From an uncultured Collinsella sp. (GTDB lineage Bacteria; Actinomycetota; Coriobacteriia; Coriobacteriales; Coriobacteriaceae), in contig CAAEEB010000043.1 in NCBI GenBank assembly GCA_900754745.1, forward strand, positions 1-64,000: a stretch of 64,000 nt of DNA, given 5' to 3'. The notes beneath the pieces are model-generated. The model did no database searches. It was given only the letters and a program-made list of their open reading frames with translations, and was not told the DNA's origin. This document shows, in pieces, positions 10,072 through 18,456 of this stretch (within the stretch, counting starts at the first letter, position 1; every line of letters starts with the position of its first letter). The translations under genes were made by a program, and so were the position numbers.

Positions 10072-10086
10072 GGCACCTTGGGTGCC
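10072..10086 (-). other. Small hairpin just before the infB ribosome-binding site
   Basis: GGCACC and GGTGCC form a perfect 6-bp stem with a 3-base loop in the nusA-infB gap, directly upstream of the GGGTAGGTG ribosome-binding site of infB. There is no T-run, so it is more likely an mRNA processing or stability element than a terminator. Confidence 0.4.
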
Positions 10087-10141
10087 TAGAGACTGAACGA
10101 GCGTGGGAGATGCGCCGGGACCCGCCCGGCGCGACCGCGCG

Positions 10142-11389
10142 CTAGATCAGGTCCTCCGCATCATCGAAGGCGTCGGTGTCGTGGACACCGCAGAAACGGG
10201 AGCCGGGACGGGCCTGGTTGCGGCACTGGATGCCGTCCTCGGACACGAACTCGCAGCGACGGACGTCCTCGTCCTCCTCGTCACCGATCAGGTCGGCGGC
10301 GGGCTCCTCGTGAACGGGAACGTTCTTGAGGATGTCGGCGGCAAGCGTCTCGGACTTAATGTCGATGTGCCAGCCGGTCAGGCGCGCAGCGAGGCGGGCG
10401 TTCTGGCCCTCCTTGCCAATGGCCAGGGACAGCTGGTCGTCGGGCACGATGACGCCGGCGTAGGCCTTCTCCTCGTCGATGAGGACGCGGGTGACCTTGG
10501 CGGGCGACAGGGCGTTGGCGACGTAGACGGCCGGATCGGCATCCCACAGGATGACGTCGACGCGCTCGCCACGGAGCTCGCCCACGACGGCGCGAACACG
10601 GCTGCCCTTGGGGCCGACGCAGGCGCCCACGGGATCCAGGCGATCGTCGAGCGAATGGACGGCGACCTTGGAGCGCTGGCCGGGCTCGCGGGCGATCGAC
10701 TTGATCTGGACGGTGCCCTCATAGATCTCGGGCACCTCCTGCTCAAACAGACGACGCATGAGCTCGGGGTGGGTGCGGGAGATGACAATAGGCGGACGGC
10801 TGTGCTCGCCACGGACCGGCTGCAGGTTGGAGTTGGGGTCGCGAACGTCGATGATCACGGCCTTGATGTGCTGGTTGTGCAGGTAGCGCTCGCCCATGGG
10901 GCGCTCGTTGCGCTCGTTCTCGTAACGGCGCTGGTCAAAGTGAGGCAGCTCGGCCTCGACGCCCTCGCGAATCTTGACGATGGTGAAGTCGGGCGTGGAC
11001 TGCAGCACGGTACCGCTGATGAGGTCACCGATGCGGCCGGAGAACTCCTCGTAGATCTGCTCGCGGGCGGAGTTGCGCACGATGGCGTTGATCTCGGCCT
11101 TGGCGTGCTGGGCGGCGATGCGGCTCGTGTTCTTGGGAGTGACGTCGATCTCCTCGAACTCGGTGAAGTTGCCCTCCTCGTCCATGGAATCGTCGATCGG
11201 CTCCAGACGGTAGACGTAGATCTTGCCGGTGGTGCGGTCGATGGTCACCTTGGCGCCCCACTCAAGATGCAGGATCTCGGCATAGCTCTTAGCGAGCGAC
11301 TGCTCCAGGCGGTCGATCAGGTAGAGCTGGTCGATGTGCTTCTCCTGGCAAAGCTCCATCAGGGCGGACATCATGTCGGATGCTGCCAT
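10142..11389 (-). CDS. nusA: Transcription termination/antitermination factor NusA with a C-terminal Cys/His motif
   Basis: NusA binds RNA polymerase and modulates pausing, termination and antitermination. The 415-residue protein has the N-terminal polymerase-binding domain ([15 protein letters not shown]), an S1 domain ([17 protein letters not shown]) and two KH domains ([20 protein letters not shown] and [20 protein letters not shown], the latter with a GxxG loop). After KH2 the tail carries [13 protein letters not shown] and PGSRFCGVH, a C-x8-C-x9-C-x2-H pattern resembling small zinc-binding modules. Escherichia coli NusA has acidic repeats there instead. rimP lies 1 base upstream. Confidence 0.95.
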   Translation of the reverse strand: MAASDMMSALMELCQEKHIDQLYLIDRLEQSLAKSYAEILHLEWGAKVTIDRTTGKIYVYRLEPIDDSMDEEGNFTEFEEIDVTPKNTSRIAAQHAKAEINAIVRNSAREQIYEEFSGRIGDLISGTVLQSTPDFTIVKIREGVEAELPHFDQRRYENERNERPMGERYLHNQHIKAVIIDVRDPNSNLQPVRGEHSRPPIVISRTHPELMRRLFEQEVPEIYEGTVQIKSIAREPGQRSKVAVHSLDDRLDPVGACVGPKGSRVRAVVGELRGERVDVILWDADPAVYVANALSPAKVTRVLIDEEKAYAGVIVPDDQLSLAIGKEGQNARLAARLTGWHIDIKSETLAADILKNVPVHEEPAADLIGDEEDEDVRRCEFVSEDGIQCRNQARPGSRFCGVHDTDAFDDAEDLI

Positions 11390-11390
11390 C

Positions 11391-11885
11391 TTACTTTCCT
11401 TCCTTCGCGGGCTTGAAGTCGTAGGTGGGCTTCAACTTGCACTTTTTAACATCAGAGAAATCAAGGGTTACGGACTCGCCGTCCTCGAGCTCGAGGGTCA
11501 CGTTCGTCTCGGTGGCGGCGGCAATCTTGCCGGCGTACTTGCGACGACCCTCGGTGGCGGTGGAGGTGAGCTCGCAGTTCTCGCCCACAAAGCGGGCAAA
11601 GTCACTCGGGCGGCGCAGCGGGCGCGCCATACCCGGGCTCGACACCTCGAGCGTATAGCTCGAAGAGATGGGGTCGAGCTCCTCAATCACATCGCCGACC
11701 CATTTGGTGTTGGCCGTGACGTCATTGAGCGACAGGCTCTGACCCTCGGCACCCTCGATACGCACACGCACGCAGGGGGCCTTGGTGGCACCCACGAGCT
11801 CAACGTCGACGATGTCGACATCGTGCTGGGGAGCAACGGCCTCGAGCGCGTCGATGATCGCCTGCTCGGTCTTGGTCTTGACCAT
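11391..11885 (-). CDS. rimP: Ribosome maturation factor RimP
   Basis: RimP acts in early 30S subunit assembly. Using the ATG at 11885 the protein has 164 residues and begins MVKTKTEQAIIDALEAV, with family features DIVDVELVG and a C-terminal Sm-like domain (LEVSSPGMARPLRRPSDF, then CELTSTATEGRRKYAGKI). A longer frame reaches 12065, but the ATG at 11885 has a strong GGAGGT ribosome-binding site and the longer frame would span the leader terminator hairpin and promoter, so I reject it. It is the first gene of the rimP-nusA-infB series. Confidence 0.93.
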   Translation of the reverse strand: MVKTKTEQAIIDALEAVAPQHDVDIVDVELVGATKAPCVRVRIEGAEGQSLSLNDVTANTKWVGDVIEELDPISSSYTLEVSSPGMARPLRRPSDFARFVGENCELTSTATEGRRKYAGKIAAATETNVTLELEDGESVTLDFSDVKKCKLKPTYDFKPAKEGK

Positions 11886-11906
11886 TGCGGCACCTCCATC
11901 CATACA

Positions 11907-11938
11907 AAAAAGAAGCGGGGCCGAAACCCCACTTCTTT
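11907..11938 (-). terminator. Terminator-like hairpin in the rimP-nusA-infB leader (possible attenuator)
   Basis: On the minus strand a 12-bp stem (AAAGAAGTGGGG / CCCCGCTTCTTT, one G-U pair) with loop TTTCGG is followed by TTT, giving a run of six T. It lies about 20 bases after the predicted transcription start and just before the rimP ribosome-binding site. The leuS transcript already has its own terminator upstream, so this one looks like control of the rimP operon. Confidence 0.75.
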
Positions 11939-11963
11939 CAATTACAACTTCATTTGCAAGCAA

Positions 11964-11992
11964 ACTATACCAATACCTGCACAAACGTGCAA
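11964..11992 (-). promoter_or_regulatory. Predicted promoter of the rimP-nusA-infB operon
   Basis: On the minus strand TTGCAC (11987-11992) is separated by exactly 17 bases from TATAGT (11964-11969), a near-consensus sigma-70 promoter. Transcription would start near 11957, leaving a leader of about 70 bases that contains the hairpin at 11907-11938. Confidence 0.7.
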
Positions 11993-12075
11993 CCACAACA
12001 CAAACCCGCAGGTCAGCGTGAGCACAGGTTCTCCACAAGAAATGGATAATTGGGTGTTGTCGCAAGCATCCATAA

Positions 12076-12112
12076 CCAAAAAGAGGGGCGACTCCCTGCG
12101 AAATCGTCCCTC
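12076..12112 (-). terminator. leuS terminator
   Basis: About 30 bases after the leuS stop, the minus strand has a 9-bp stem GAGGGACGA/TCGCCCCTC (one mismatch) followed by TTTTTGG. This is a plausible factor-independent terminator separating leuS from the rimP operon. Confidence 0.6.
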
Positions 12113-12142
12113 GCTTTTACATGTCAGCTATGCACGCAGCGC

Positions 12143-14719
12143 TTACTTGACCACCAGGTTGACCAGCTTGCCGGGCACGCAGATGGCCTTGACGACCGTC
12201 TTGCCCTCAAGCCACTTGGCAACGGCTTCCTCGGCGGCAGCCTGCATCTCCTCGTTGGAGGCGTCGCGGGCGACGTCGATGCGGCCACGGACCTTGCCGA
12301 GCACCTGTACGACAATCTGCACCGTGTCCTCGATGGACTCGGCGATGTCGAACTCGGGCCAGGAGGCGGTGTAGGCGTTGCCCTCGCAGCCGAGTGCCTC
12401 GTGCCACAGCTCGTCGGCCCAGAACGGGCAGATGGGGGCAAGGACGCTCACGATATCCTTAGCCACGCCGTAGCACAGCGCCTTGTCGCGGTCAGCGCCC
12501 TCGGTGGCGTTGAGGTAGGCGCTCGCCGCGTTGACGAGCTCCATGACGGCCGAGATGGCGGTGTTGAACTGGCCGCGGTCAAAGTCCTCGGTGCACTTGG
12601 CGATGGTGCGGTGACGCTCGCGGTAGAGCTTCATCGCGGTCTCGTCGAGCGCGGACTTGTCAAAGGCCACGTTGGCGTCGCCGGACTGGACGAGCTGCCA
12701 CACGATACGCCAGGCGCGCTTAATGAAGCGGTTAGCGCCCTCGACGGCCTTGGGATCCCAGTCGAAGTCCTTCTCGGGCGGAGCGATAAACAGGATAGCC
12801 AGACGCATGGTGTCGGCGCCGTAGGGCTCGATGACCGAGCTCGGGGGCACGACGTTGCCCTTGGACTTGGACATGGTGTCGCCGTTCTCGTCCTTGACCA
12901 TGCCCTGGCACAGCAGGTTGGTGAAGGGCTCGTCAACGCTCAGCAGACCCAGGTCGCGCAGTGCCTTGGTAAAGAAGCGGCTGTAGAGCAGGTGCAAAAT
13001 GGCGTGCTCGATGCCGCCGATGTAGTTATCGACGGGCATCCAACGGTCGGCGGCCTCGCGGGAGAAGGGCAGCTCGGTGTTGTGCGGATCGGTATAGCGC
13101 AGGTAATACCAGCTGGAGCAGGTGAAGGTGTCCATGGTATCGGTCTCACGCTTGGCCGGACGACCGCAGACCGGGCAGGTGGTCTCGTAGAACTCCTTGC
13201 ACTCGGCGAGGGTCTCGCCGGCACCCAGGTCCAGGTTCTCGGGCAGCGTCACCGGCAGCTGGTCCTCGGGAACAGGCACGATGCCGCAGTGCTCACAGTG
13301 GATGGCCGGGATGGGGTTGCCCCAGTAGCGCTGGCGGCTGATGAGCCAGTCGCGCAGACGGAACTCGACCTTGCGACGGCCGCAGCCCATGGCCTCGAGG
13401 TCGGCCACGATCGCAGCCTCGCCCTCGGAATGCTTGCCGCCGCGCATGCCGGTGTACTTGCCGGACTGGACGAGCGTGCCCTCGGCAGCGTGGGCGCAAT
13501 CCCAGTCGACGGTCTCGGCATGGAAGGTATCGATGGTCTCGCCGCTGGCCTCGACGGCAGCGCGGTCGTCATCGTCCAGGATGATCGGCACGATCGGCAG
13601 GTCGTACTTGCGGGCGAACTCAAAGTCGCGCTGGTCTCCACAGGGAACGGCCATGACGGCGCCGGTGCCGTAGTCGGCAACGACATAATCGGCAACCCAC
13701 ACGGGAACCTTCTCGCCGTTGACGGGGTTCACCACGTAGCGGCCCGTAAAGGCACCGTGCTTCTCGAGGGTGCCCTGGGCACGCTCGACGGCAGAGATAT
13801 GCTTGGAGTCCTCGACGATCTTAGTGACGGCCTCCTCGTACTCCGTGCCCTCGACGAGCTCGTGCAGACGAGCGTACTCGGGAGCCAGGACAAAGAAGGA
13901 GACGCCAAAGAGGGTGTCGGCACGCGTGGTGAAGACGGTGATCTTGCCCTCGTCGCCCTCGATGGGCTCGCCATCCTGGTCGCACAGGGTAAAGTCGACC
14001 TCGGCGCCCTCGGAGCGGCCAATCCAGTTGGCCTGCATCTGCTTGACGCGCTCGGGCCAGCCGGGGAGCTTCTCCAGGTCGTCGAGCAGCTCCTGAGAGT
14101 ACTCGGTAATCTTGTAGTACCACTGCTCAAGGTCGCGCTTCTCGGGCTCGGTGCCGCAACGCCAGCACTTGCCCTCGGTGACCTGTTCGTTGGCCAGAAC
14201 GGTCTTGCAGTTGGGGCACCAGTTGACCGGGTTTTTCTTGCGGTAGACCAGGCCCTTTTCCCACATCTTCTCAAAAATCCACTGGCCCCAGCGGTAATAG
14301 TCGGGGCTACAGGTCTTGACCATGCGATCCAAATCGTAGGAGAAGCCCATGCGCTTCATCGTGGCAAGCGCCTGGTCCATGTTCTTATACGTCCAGGCGG
14401 CAGCCTGCGTGTTGTGCTTGATGGCGGCGTTCTCGGCGGGCAGGCCAAAGGCGTCAAAGCCGATGGGGTGCAGCACGTCAAAGCCGCGCATGCGGGCCTG
14501 ACGGGCCATGGCATCGCCGATGGTATAGTTGCGCGCGTGGCCCATGTGCAGGTCGCCCGACGGATACGGGAACATCTCGAGCACATACTTCTTGGGCTTG
14601 CTGTCGTCGGTGTCGACGGCAAAGAGGTTGGAATCCTCCCACGCCTTCATCCACCTAGACTCAATAGCCTGCGCGTCGTAGGCAGGGATCTCGTCCTTAT
14701 GATCTGTGCAATCGCACAT
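12143..14719 (-). CDS. leuS: Leucyl-tRNA synthetase
   Basis: Class I synthetase that charges tRNA-Leu. The 858-residue protein has the HIGH-type signature in [14 protein letters not shown] (about residues 51-64), zinc-ligand cysteine pairs ([10 protein letters not shown] and GKCWRCGTE), the CP1 editing domain (about 230-430, with [15 protein letters not shown]), a second zinc-like segment ([12 protein letters not shown] and [13 protein letters not shown]), KMSKS as [13 protein letters not shown], and the anticodon-binding and C-terminal domains. The ATG start follows AAAGGAGC. The leader holds an extraordinary long inverted repeat but no recognisable T-box. Confidence 0.97.
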   Translation of the reverse strand: MCDCTDHKDEIPAYDAQAIESRWMKAWEDSNLFAVDTDDSKPKKYVLEMFPYPSGDLHMGHARNYTIGDAMARQARMRGFDVLHPIGFDAFGLPAENAAIKHNTQAAAWTYKNMDQALATMKRMGFSYDLDRMVKTCSPDYYRWGQWIFEKMWEKGLVYRKKNPVNWCPNCKTVLANEQVTEGKCWRCGTEPEKRDLEQWYYKITEYSQELLDDLEKLPGWPERVKQMQANWIGRSEGAEVDFTLCDQDGEPIEGDEGKITVFTTRADTLFGVSFFVLAPEYARLHELVEGTEYEEAVTKIVEDSKHISAVERAQGTLEKHGAFTGRYVVNPVNGEKVPVWVADYVVADYGTGAVMAVPCGDQRDFEFARKYDLPIVPIILDDDDRAAVEASGETIDTFHAETVDWDCAHAAEGTLVQSGKYTGMRGGKHSEGEAAIVADLEAMGCGRRKVEFRLRDWLISRQRYWGNPIPAIHCEHCGIVPVPEDQLPVTLPENLDLGAGETLAECKEFYETTCPVCGRPAKRETDTMDTFTCSSWYYLRYTDPHNTELPFSREAADRWMPVDNYIGGIEHAILHLLYSRFFTKALRDLGLLSVDEPFTNLLCQGMVKDENGDTMSKSKGNVVPPSSVIEPYGADTMRLAILFIAPPEKDFDWDPKAVEGANRFIKRAWRIVWQLVQSGDANVAFDKSALDETAMKLYRERHRTIAKCTEDFDRGQFNTAISAVMELVNAASAYLNATEGADRDKALCYGVAKDIVSVLAPICPFWADELWHEALGCEGNAYTASWPEFDIAESIEDTVQIVVQVLGKVRGRIDVARDASNEEMQAAAEEAVAKWLEGKTVVKAICVPGKLVNLVVK

Positions 14720-14734
14720 ATCAGCTCCTTTAAT

Positions 14735-14865
14735 CTTAGCTGGGGTCGGTCGGCTTGGCTTTATTCGCTACTGCGGACAGTCCTGCGCAAGACGAAGAGC
14801 ACATTAAGTGCTCTTCTTTGCGTGCGGAACTTGTAGCGAACAAAGCCAAGCCGACCGACCCTAAG
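14735..14865. repeat. Long inverted repeat in the leuS leader
   Basis: Arms 14743-14771 and 14833-14861 are 29-base inverted copies with one mismatch. Weaker complementarity extends outward (TAATCTTA / TAAGGTTA). The interior holds a nested stem GAAGAGCAC/GTGCTCTTC with flanking CGCAA/TTGCG, so the whole 130-base stretch can fold into one long rod. It lies between the likely leuS promoter and its AAAGGAGC ribosome-binding site. It may be a MITE-like insertion or a regulatory hairpin. Confidence 0.85.
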
Positions 14866-14895
14866 GTTAACTTGACTGATGATAGCAAATACGAC

Positions 14896-14930
14896 AAGCG
14901 AGATGCCTGCGACTTGCAGGCATCTCGCTT
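14896..14930. terminator. Perfect 15-bp hairpin between guaB and leuS
   Basis: AAGCGAGATGCCTGC (14896-14910) and its exact inverse (14916-14930) flank a 5-base loop. Neither side has a strong T-run, so it is probably a weak or Rho-assisted terminator for the guaB transcript, about 160 bases beyond its stop. The 14931-15010 stretch shows nothing else that I can identify. Confidence 0.5.
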
Positions 14931-15010
14931 TATCTAAATAACGTGGTTGTGAATCAACCGCTATTTGTTAATCGTCCTAGCATGGACGGGTTTTCCAAGT
15001 GCCGCAGATT

Positions 15011-15065
15011 GCCGTGAAAGAGGAGCGACGCGTACTTTGGTACGCGAGCGACGGTTTGAACGGCA
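15011..15065. repeat. Dispersed 55-bp palindromic repeat, copy 1
   Basis: A GCCG...CGGCA-bounded element with the central hairpin GCGTAC-TTTG-GTACGC flanked by GAGCGAC/GAGCGAC. The same sequence, with few changes, recurs at 22777-22832. Two near-identical copies 7.8 kb apart in gene-free positions mark a dispersed repeat family. Confidence 0.85.
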
Positions 15066-15089
15066 AGGTGCGGTGCTTGGGAAAGCCGC

Positions 15090-16601
15090 TTAGCGGTAGC
15101 TAACGCTTTGCTGCGAATCCTTGACCACAACGTCGTGGGCGCCGCCTTCGACGATGGAGGTGGAGCTGACCAGCGTCAGGCGTGCCTTTTCCTGGAGCTC
15201 GGGGATCGAGAGGGCACCGCAGTTGCACATCGTGGACTTAACCTTGTAAAGCGTGCCGCCCACGCCGTCCTTGAGGGAACCGGCGTACGGGACGTAGGAG
15301 TCGACGCCCTCGACGAAGCTGAGCTTCGCGGCGCCACCAAGGTCGTAGCGCTGCCAGTTGCGGGCACGCGCAGAACCCTCGCCCCAGTACTCCTTCATGT
15401 ACTGACCGTTGACGTTGACGCGCTCGGTCGGGCTCTCGTCAAAGCGGGCAAAGTAACGGCCCAGCATCATAAAGTCGGCACCCATGGCAAGGGCGAGCGT
15501 CATGTGGTAGTCATAGACGATGCCACCGTCGGAGCACACGGGCACGTAGACGCCGGTCTCCTCGTAGTACTCGTCGCGAGCGCGGCAGACGTCGATCAGC
15601 GCGGTGGCCTGGCCACGGCCGATGCCCTTGGTCTCGCGGGTAATGCAGATGGAACCGCCGCCGATACCGACCTTGATGAAGTCGGCACCGCAGTCGGCCA
15701 AAAAGCGGAAGCCCTCGGCGTCAACAACGTTACCGGCACCGACCTTGACGTCCTCGCCGTAGTTGGCGCGGATCCACTCAATGGTGCGCTTCTGCCACTC
15801 GCTGAAGCCCTCGGAAGAGTCGATGCACAGGACGTCGGCACCGGCCTCGATGAGCAGCGGCACGCGCTCGGCATAGTCGCGGGTGTTGATACCGGCGCCG
15901 ACCATGTAGCGCTTGTCGCCGTCGAGTAGCTCGTTGGGGTTGGTCTTGTGGCTGTCGTAGTCCTTACGGAAGACGATGCCCATGAGGTGATCGTTGTCGT
16001 CGACGATGGGCAGGGCGTTGAGCTTATTGTCCCAGATGACGTCGTTGGCAACCTTGAGGCTGATGTTCTTGTCGCCCACGATGAGCTGCTCACGCGGGGT
16101 CATGAACTCGGAGACCTTCGTCTGGTGGTCATCGCGGCTGGGGCGATAGTCACGGCTGGTGACGATGCCCAGGAGCTTACCCTTGGGAGTGCCATCGTCG
16201 GTAACCGGCATGGTGGAGTGACCGGTCTTCTCCTTGAGCTCGATGACCTGCTCCATGGTCATGTCGGGGGTCAGCGTGGAATCGGACTGAACGAAGCCGG
16301 CCTTGTGATCCTTGACGGCCTTGACCATAGCGGCCTCGGACTCGGCGCTCTGGGAACCGTAAATGAAGGACAGGCCACCCTCGGTAGCGAGCGCGACACC
16401 CATGTCGACGCCCGAGACGGACTGCATGATGGCGGAAACCATGGGGATGTTCAGGGTGATTGCCGGCTTCTCACCGCGCTTGAAGCGGGTTAGCGGCGTC
16501 TTAAGAGAGACATTGTTGGGGATGCACTGCGAGGACGAGTAACCAGGGACCAGCAGATACTCCGAAAACGTGTGGGACTCACCGGGAAAGAACGTAGCCA
16601 T
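15090..16601 (-). CDS. guaB: IMP dehydrogenase
   Basis: GuaB oxidises IMP to XMP, the committed step of GMP synthesis. The 503-residue protein is a TIM barrel interrupted by a CBS pair ([20 protein letters not shown] and [20 protein letters not shown], about 140-225). The catalytic cysteine loop is [20 protein letters not shown] (about 310-329), followed by [20 protein letters not shown] and the flap region with [18 protein letters not shown]. The start ATG is preceded by AAAAAGGAGAAAC. It is monocistronic here. Confidence 0.95.
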   Translation of the reverse strand: MATFFPGESHTFSEYLLVPGYSSSQCIPNNVSLKTPLTRFKRGEKPAITLNIPMVSAIMQSVSGVDMGVALATEGGLSFIYGSQSAESEAAMVKAVKDHKAGFVQSDSTLTPDMTMEQVIELKEKTGHSTMPVTDDGTPKGKLLGIVTSRDYRPSRDDHQTKVSEFMTPREQLIVGDKNISLKVANDVIWDNKLNALPIVDDNDHLMGIVFRKDYDSHKTNPNELLDGDKRYMVGAGINTRDYAERVPLLIEAGADVLCIDSSEGFSEWQKRTIEWIRANYGEDVKVGAGNVVDAEGFRFLADCGADFIKVGIGGGSICITRETKGIGRGQATALIDVCRARDEYYEETGVYVPVCSDGGIVYDYHMTLALAMGADFMMLGRYFARFDESPTERVNVNGQYMKEYWGEGSARARNWQRYDLGGAAKLSFVEGVDSYVPYAGSLKDGVGGTLYKVKSTMCNCGALSIPELQEKARLTLVSSTSIVEGGAHDVVVKDSQQSVSYR

Positions 16602-16680
16602 GTTTCTCCTTTTTCCATGCGACCGGTCGGCTGCAGGCCTCGTAGGACCCAGCCCAACCTTGGGCGCCCAATACTGGGGA

Positions 16681-16709
16681 AGTATCTTAACGCACTTTGA
16701 CTGCTACAA
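16681..16709 (-). promoter_or_regulatory. Predicted guaB promoter
   Basis: On the minus strand TTGTAG (16704-16709) is followed after 17 bases by GATACT (16681-16686, in TAAGATACT). The leader of about 75 bases contains a small GCCCAA/TTGGGC hairpin. No purine-riboswitch core is recognisable. Confidence 0.5.
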
Positions 16710-16785
16710 TGCATGATTTAAGAAGAGCACACGAGGGTTTGACGCAGGCTTTGCGTTTGCCCAGCAAACACTTTAGCGGGAAGAC

Positions 16786-17142
16786 ATGGAGCGTATGAAG
16801 TACAAGACGACGGCAAAGTTGGTCATTCAAGCGTGCGACAAGGATTTGCCGGGCGTGTTCGGCCACGGCTGCGTCTTGCTGCTGCAGGGTATTGCCCGCG
16901 AGCACTCGCTCAACCGCGCCGCCAAGAGCATGGGCATGGCGTATTCCAAAGCGTGGCGCATTGTAAACGAAGCCGAAGGACAGCTGGGCTGCAAGCTCAT
17001 CGAGCGCGACGGCGCCCGCGGATCCACGCTCACCCCCGCCGGCGAGCGAGCCATAGCGGTCTACGAGGAGCTGCAGGCCGACATCAACAACGTCATCGCC
17101 ACCAAAGCCGACGCCCTCATCGCCAGCATCAACGCAGAGTAG
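16786..17142 (+). CDS. Winged-helix regulator of the ModE N-terminal type
   Basis: This 118-residue protein is a lone LysR/ModE-like DNA-binding domain: FGHGCVLLLQGIAREHSLNR, then AAKSMGMAYSKAWRIVNEAE and LIERDGARGSTLTPAGERAI. This matches the ModE N-terminal HTH, which represses molybdate uptake and molybdoenzyme genes. The C-terminal molybdate-binding (TOBE) domains of full ModE are absent, as in many short anaerobe homologues, so it may sense nothing by itself or bind a partner. It is transcribed alone, divergent from guaB; no molybdate genes lie nearby. The next gene downstream is on the opposite strand beyond a large palindromic element. Confidence 0.85.
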   Translation: MERMKYKTTAKLVIQACDKDLPGVFGHGCVLLLQGIAREHSLNRAAKSMGMAYSKAWRIVNEAEGQLGCKLIERDGARGSTLTPAGERAIAVYEELQADINNVIATKADALIASINAE

Positions 17143-17187
17143 TCCTTTTGGGGCTGAATTGTTGTCCACCGCGCCCTCGGATTGAGG

Positions 17188-17358
17188 CACGCGCCACAAA
17201 ACGGGCCCATCTACTACGTTTAGCTGAATACCCTCGACCATACCGGACATTGTGAAAAGAAAACCGCTGGTAGACAGCTTGGTATTTTTCAAAATAGGCG
17301 GGTATGGTCGACCCCTATGGCTTAAACGTAGTAAATAGGCCGTTTTCGTGGCACAGGC
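17188..17358. repeat. About 170-bp imperfect palindromic element
   Basis: Three nested inverted pairs share one centre: GCGCCAC..AAACGG at 17191-17207 with its near-inverse at 17338-17354, TACTACGTTTA at 17212-17222 with its exact inverse at 17323-17333, and TCGACCATACC at 17234-17244 with its exact inverse at 17301-17311. It fills the gap between the ModE-like gene and the convergent PLP-like gene. It resembles a MITE or a large intergenic repeat; it carries no credible ORF. Confidence 0.8.
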
Positions 17359-17367
17359 CCCAATTAA

Positions 17368-18360
17368 CTACTTGCGGAGGGCGTTGTCTAGGGTGGACGC
17401 TACGACCAGGGGGTTGTCGGTACCGGCAAAGAGGCGGATGGTACTCCCCTGCTTGCCACGCGGAGCCGAAAGGCGCGTTGTTGCGCCGCCGGCGGGCGAT
17501 GTGCGGAACTCCCCCGGCAAAGCATCGAACAGCTCGCCCGCGCTGCATTCGATAAGGTCAAATTCAACTGCCGGGCCAAAGCCGTGCTCGAGGATGCCGG
17601 TCGCGATGGCGTGATCGGGATGCGAGGTCAGCCCGGGATAGCGCACGTTGCGCACCATCTCGTTCGCGGCCAAATATTCAGCCAGCGCACGGGCGCGGTC
17701 GAAATGCGCCTGCATGCGAGTGTCGAGCGTGTCGAGCCCGTGCTCTAGAGCTTCAGCCTCATCGGAGGACAAGTCGAGCGCGATCAATCCGCACCTCTCG
17801 AGCAGGGCATGCGCGCACTCGGCAGCGGCGTCCACGCGATGGCGCTTAAGCTGCGAGCGCGCGACCGACGCCGCCAGAAGCTTGCGCGGCGCCTCACCGG
17901 CGCACGCACGGTCGAGTGCCTCGAGCGACAGTACGGCACCCAAACGCAAAGGATCGCAGCCAAAGATAGAAGTCACCGTGTTGTCAACGACGAGCAGCGC
18001 ATGGGCCTCACGAGCCGCGCGGCCCAGAGCGCGAAGGTCAGGCACACGCAGACCAAACCCGCCGATAGAGTTGACGAACCACCACAGGTGCGGCCCCTCG
18101 GCATCAAACGAAGCATCAAAGCCCTCGGACGCGGCAGCAAATACCTCGACGCACGAATCCCCCACCAGCACAACATCGCAGCCATCAAAGCCGCGGGCAA
18201 AGGCTTCGGTAAAGTCATCCGCAAAGGCCACCAGGCGGTCACCGGGACGCACAATACCCAGCAACGAAAGCGCCGCCGGCACATGCGGGGCCGCAACAAG
18301 ACGCGCCTCACGCGCGCTGGCCCTCAAAGCCCAGGCCTCTTCTAGCTGCTGTACATCCAC
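17368..18360 (-). CDS. Cys/Met-metabolism-type PLP-fold protein lacking the active-site lysine motif
   Basis: The overall pattern is that of the cystathionine gamma-synthase/methionine gamma-lyase family: LLVVDNTVTSIFGCDPLRLG (about residue 120), then LEHGLDTLDTRMQAHFDRAR, YLAANEMVRNVRYPGL and a C-terminal QGSTIRLFAGTDN. However, the stretch after DNTVTS, where the family has S-x-T-K-Y carrying the PLP lysine, reads GAVLSLEALDRACAGEAP, with Asp in place of Lys. Catalysis by the usual mechanism is therefore doubtful. The ATG at 18378 and TTG at 18384 abut the preceding terminator; the GTG at 18360 has AAGGGA upstream, so I prefer it. A non-catalytic paralogue or a very divergent lyase are both possible. 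Confidence 0.75.
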   Translation of the reverse strand: MDVQQLEEAWALRASAREARLVAAPHVPAALSLLGIVRPGDRLVAFADDFTEAFARGFDGCDVVLVGDSCVEVFAAASEGFDASFDAEGPHLWWFVNSIGGFGLRVPDLRALGRAAREAHALLVVDNTVTSIFGCDPLRLGAVLSLEALDRACAGEAPRKLLAASVARSQLKRHRVDAAAECAHALLERCGLIALDLSSDEAEALEHGLDTLDTRMQAHFDRARALAEYLAANEMVRNVRYPGLTSHPDHAIATGILEHGFGPAVEFDLIECSAGELFDALPGEFRTSPAGGATTRLSAPRGKQGSTIRLFAGTDNPLVVASTLDNALRK

Positions 18361-18382
18361 GCGGCACCGTCCCTTCATAAGC

Positions 18383-18418
18383 AAAAACCCACGATGCGGA
18401 TGTTTCCCGCATCGTGGG
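18383..18418 (-). terminator. Terminator of the sucrose operon
   Basis: On the minus strand a perfect 12-bp stem CCCACGATGCGG/CCGCATCGTGGG is followed by TTTTTGCTT. It lies about 40 bases after the scrB stop and ends right at the start of the PLP-like gene. Confidence 0.85.
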
Positions 18419-18456
18419 CAACGGCTGCAGTATAGCGCCTATATGCGACGAATCGC

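Noticed and set aside
11886-12065. N-terminal extension of RimP
   Set aside because: It would translate through the predicted promoter and the leader terminator hairpin; the ATG at 11885 has a strong GGAGGT.
12050-14836. 928-codon open frame opposite leuS
   Set aside because: An antisense artefact of high-GC coding; leuS has all class I synthetase motifs, and this frame crosses the leuS terminator and leader.
14720-14865. T-box riboswitch before leuS
   Set aside because: No conserved T-box sequence (AGGGTGG-type) or antiterminator bulge is present; the structure is a simple long inverted repeat without a T-run.
16602-16680. Purine or guanidine-type riboswitch before guaB
   Set aside because: The leader is only about 75 bases, with one short hairpin and none of the conserved aptamer core sequences.
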